From NCBI GenBank assembly GCA_017545325.1, contig JAFWOX010000020.1, positions 1 through 7,584 on the forward strand: a DNA stretch of 7,584 nt, in the 5' to 3' direction. The notes under the pieces were generated by a model. It made no database searches, had not been told where the DNA came from, and saw only the letters and a program-made list of their open reading frames with translations. Every line of letters begins with the position of its first letter. Position 1 is the stretch's first letter. A program made the translations under genes and the position numbers. Origin of the DNA: Oscillospiraceae bacterium (GTDB lineage: Bacteria > Bacillota_A > Clostridia > Oscillospirales > Oscillospiraceae). Below, one piece after another: positions 6,276 through 7,584 of the stretch.

Positions 6276-6304
6276 TTGACAGTCCGTCCTCCCGGAGATA
6301 TAAT
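6276..6304 (+). promoter_or_regulatory. Consensus promoter of nrdD
   Basis: TTGACA (6276-6281) and TATAAT (6299-6304) with a 17-base spacer match the sigma-A consensus exactly. Such a strong promoter makes sense if it is held down by a repressor at the two NrdR-like sites just upstream. The predicted leader is about 44 bases. Confidence 0.9.
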
Positions 6305-6354
6305 GACCTGCAAAGAAACCGGGCCTTTCCGGGTTAAAAGCAGGAGGAATCACC

Positions 6355-7584
6355 ATGTACCGCGTCGTGAAGCGCGACGGCCGCATCGTGGATTTTGAGA
6401 TCGCCAAGATCGCCAACGCCATGAAGAAGGCCTTCGACGCCACCAATACCAACTATACCGATGATGTGATCGATTTTCTCTCCATCCGGGTCACGGCGGA
6501 ATTCCAGCCGAAAATCAAGGATGAGCTGATCGCCATCGAGGATATTCAGGACAGCGTGGAATCCGTCCTCTCCAAGGGCGGGTATGAGAACGTTGCCAAG
6601 GCCTATATCCTGTACCGCAAACAGCATGAAAAGCTCCGCAACGTGAGCGAGACCGTGCTGGACTATAAAAAGACCGTAGACGATTACCTGGGCATCCAGG
6701 ACTGGCGCGTGAAGGAAAACTCCACCGTCACCTATTCCGTAGGCGGCCTGATCCTGTCCAACTCCGGCGCCATCACCGCAAACTACTGGCTCAGCGAGGT
6801 CTATGATGAAGAGATCGCCGCCGCCCACCGGAACGCGGACATCCATATCCATGACCTGAGCATGCTCACCGGGTACTGTGCCGGGTGGAGCCTGCGGCAG
6901 CTCATCGCCGAGGGGCTGGGCGGCGTTACCGGGAAAATCACCTCCAAGCCCGCCGGCCACCTGATCACCCTCTGCAACCAGATGGTAAACTTCCTGGGCA
7001 TCATGCAGAACGAATGGGCGGGCGCCCAGGCCTTCTCCAGCTTTGATACCTATCTGGCTCCCTTCGTGAAGGTGGACAACCTCTCCTATAAGGACGTCAA
7101 GCAGGCGGTGCAGGCCTTCATCTTCGGGGTGAACACTCCCTCCCGCTGGGGCACCCAGGCGCCCTTCAGCAACATCACCCTGGACTGGACCGTGCCTGCG
7201 GACCTGGCGGAGAACAACTGCATCGTAGGCGGCAAGGAGCTGGATTTCTGCTATAAGGACTGCCAGCGGGAGATGGATATGATCAACAAGGCCTTCATCG
7301 AATGCATGATCGAAGGCGACGCCAACGGCAGGGGCTTCCAGTACCCCATCCCCACCTATTCCATCACCCGGGATTTCGACTGGTCCGATACGGAAAACAA
7401 CCGTCTTCTCTTCGAGATGACCGCCAAATACGGCACCCCATACTTCTCCAACTATATCAACAGCGATATGGAGCCCAGCGACGTGCGCAGCATGTGCTGC
7501 CGCCTGCGTCTGGATCTGCGTGAGCTGCGGAAGAAGAGCGGCGGCTTCTTCGGCTCCGGGGAGAGCACCGGCAGCGTGGGCGTG
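6355..7584 (+). CDS. nrdD: Anaerobic ribonucleoside-triphosphate reductase NrdD (3' end cut off)
   Basis: This class III ribonucleotide reductase makes deoxynucleotides without oxygen, using a glycyl radical set up by NrdG. Only the first 410 codons are in the window; the frame is open to the last base. Residues 1 to about 92 form an ATP-cone (start MYRVVKRDGRIVDFEIAKI), the allosteric domain through which dATP and ATP act. The catalytic region follows: HIHDL (164-168), GYCAGWSLRQL (173-183, with C175), GVNTPSRWGTQAPFSN (258-273) and SMCCRLRLDLRELRKKSGG (379-397, with C381 and C382). C175 and one of C381/C382 fit the essential cysteine pair of the family. The glycyl-radical loop and C-terminal zinc site lie beyond the window. 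AGGAGG (6342-6347) is 7 bases before the ATG. Transcription is probably controlled by NrdR. Confidence 0.96.
   Translation, partial: MYRVVKRDGRIVDFEIAKIANAMKKAFDATNTNYTDDVIDFLSIRVTAEFQPKIKDELIAIEDIQDSVESVLSKGGYENVAKAYILYRKQHEKLRNVSETVLDYKKTVDDYLGIQDWRVKENSTVTYSVGGLILSNSGAITANYWLSEVYDEEIAAAHRNADIHIHDLSMLTGYCAGWSLRQLIAEGLGGVTGKITSKPAGHLITLCNQMVNFLGIMQNEWAGAQAFSSFDTYLAPFVKVDNLSYKDVKQAVQAFIFGVNTPSRWGTQAPFSNITLDWTVPADLAENNCIVGGKELDFCYKDCQREMDMINKAFIECMIEGDANGRGFQYPIPTYSITRDFDWSDTENNRLLFEMTAKYGTPYFSNYINSDMEPSDVRSMCCRLRLDLRELRKKSGGFFGSGESTGSVGV

Overview
The window looks like chromosomal DNA from a strictly anaerobic, high-GC member of the Clostridia (Bacillota), plausibly an Oscillospiraceae/Ruminococcaceae-type gut bacterium. 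The clues are strong AGGAGG ribosome binding sites, G/C-rich third codon positions, sigma-A-type promoters, an oxygen-sensitive class III ribonucleotide reductase with NrdR-type operators, and structured intergenic repeats. The phylum-level call is reasonably firm; the family is an inference.

Left block (167-3883, minus strand): a tight three-gene L-arabinose operon in the order kinase, L-arabinose isomerase (araA), L-ribulose-5-phosphate 4-epimerase (araD). The gaps are 2 and 4 bases. Together they convert L-arabinose through L-ribulose and L-ribulose-5-P to D-xylulose-5-P for the pentose phosphate pathway. The kinase is an FGGY enzyme that does not look like the classical long AraB. A well-formed promoter lies just upstream (TTGCAG, 17 bases, TACAAT).

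Middle (3884-4132, then 4133-5215, plus strand): a 249-base divergent promoter region separates the ara operon from a single gene for a URO-D/MtaA-type protein. It carries an H-x-C motif typical of zinc-dependent cobalamin methyltransferases and lacks the N-terminal signature of haem-pathway UroD. It has its own promoter, a strong RBS and a strong intrinsic terminator about 190 bases beyond its stop. Nothing in the window shows a corrinoid partner, so its substrate is unknown. The linkage to arabinose use suggests, as a hypothesis only, a methyl donor released from the same plant polysaccharides.

Right block (5496-7584, plus strand): nrdG (radical-SAM activase) and the first 410 codons of nrdD (anaerobic ribonucleotide reductase, with an ATP-cone), which runs off the window. 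Each has its own promoter. The nrdD promoter matches the TTGACA-17-TATAAT consensus exactly and is preceded by two 16-base sites resembling NrdR boxes, 32 bases apart centre to centre.

Intergenic structure: two nearly identical 42-43 base hairpin repeats lie downstream of araD and of the URO-D gene. Both have the same orientation relative to the preceding gene, and they differ by a compensatory base-pair change in the stem. They appear to be parts of larger mosaic hairpin-rich regions and are the least explained structure here. No mobile element, CRISPR array, tRNA or rRNA was seen.
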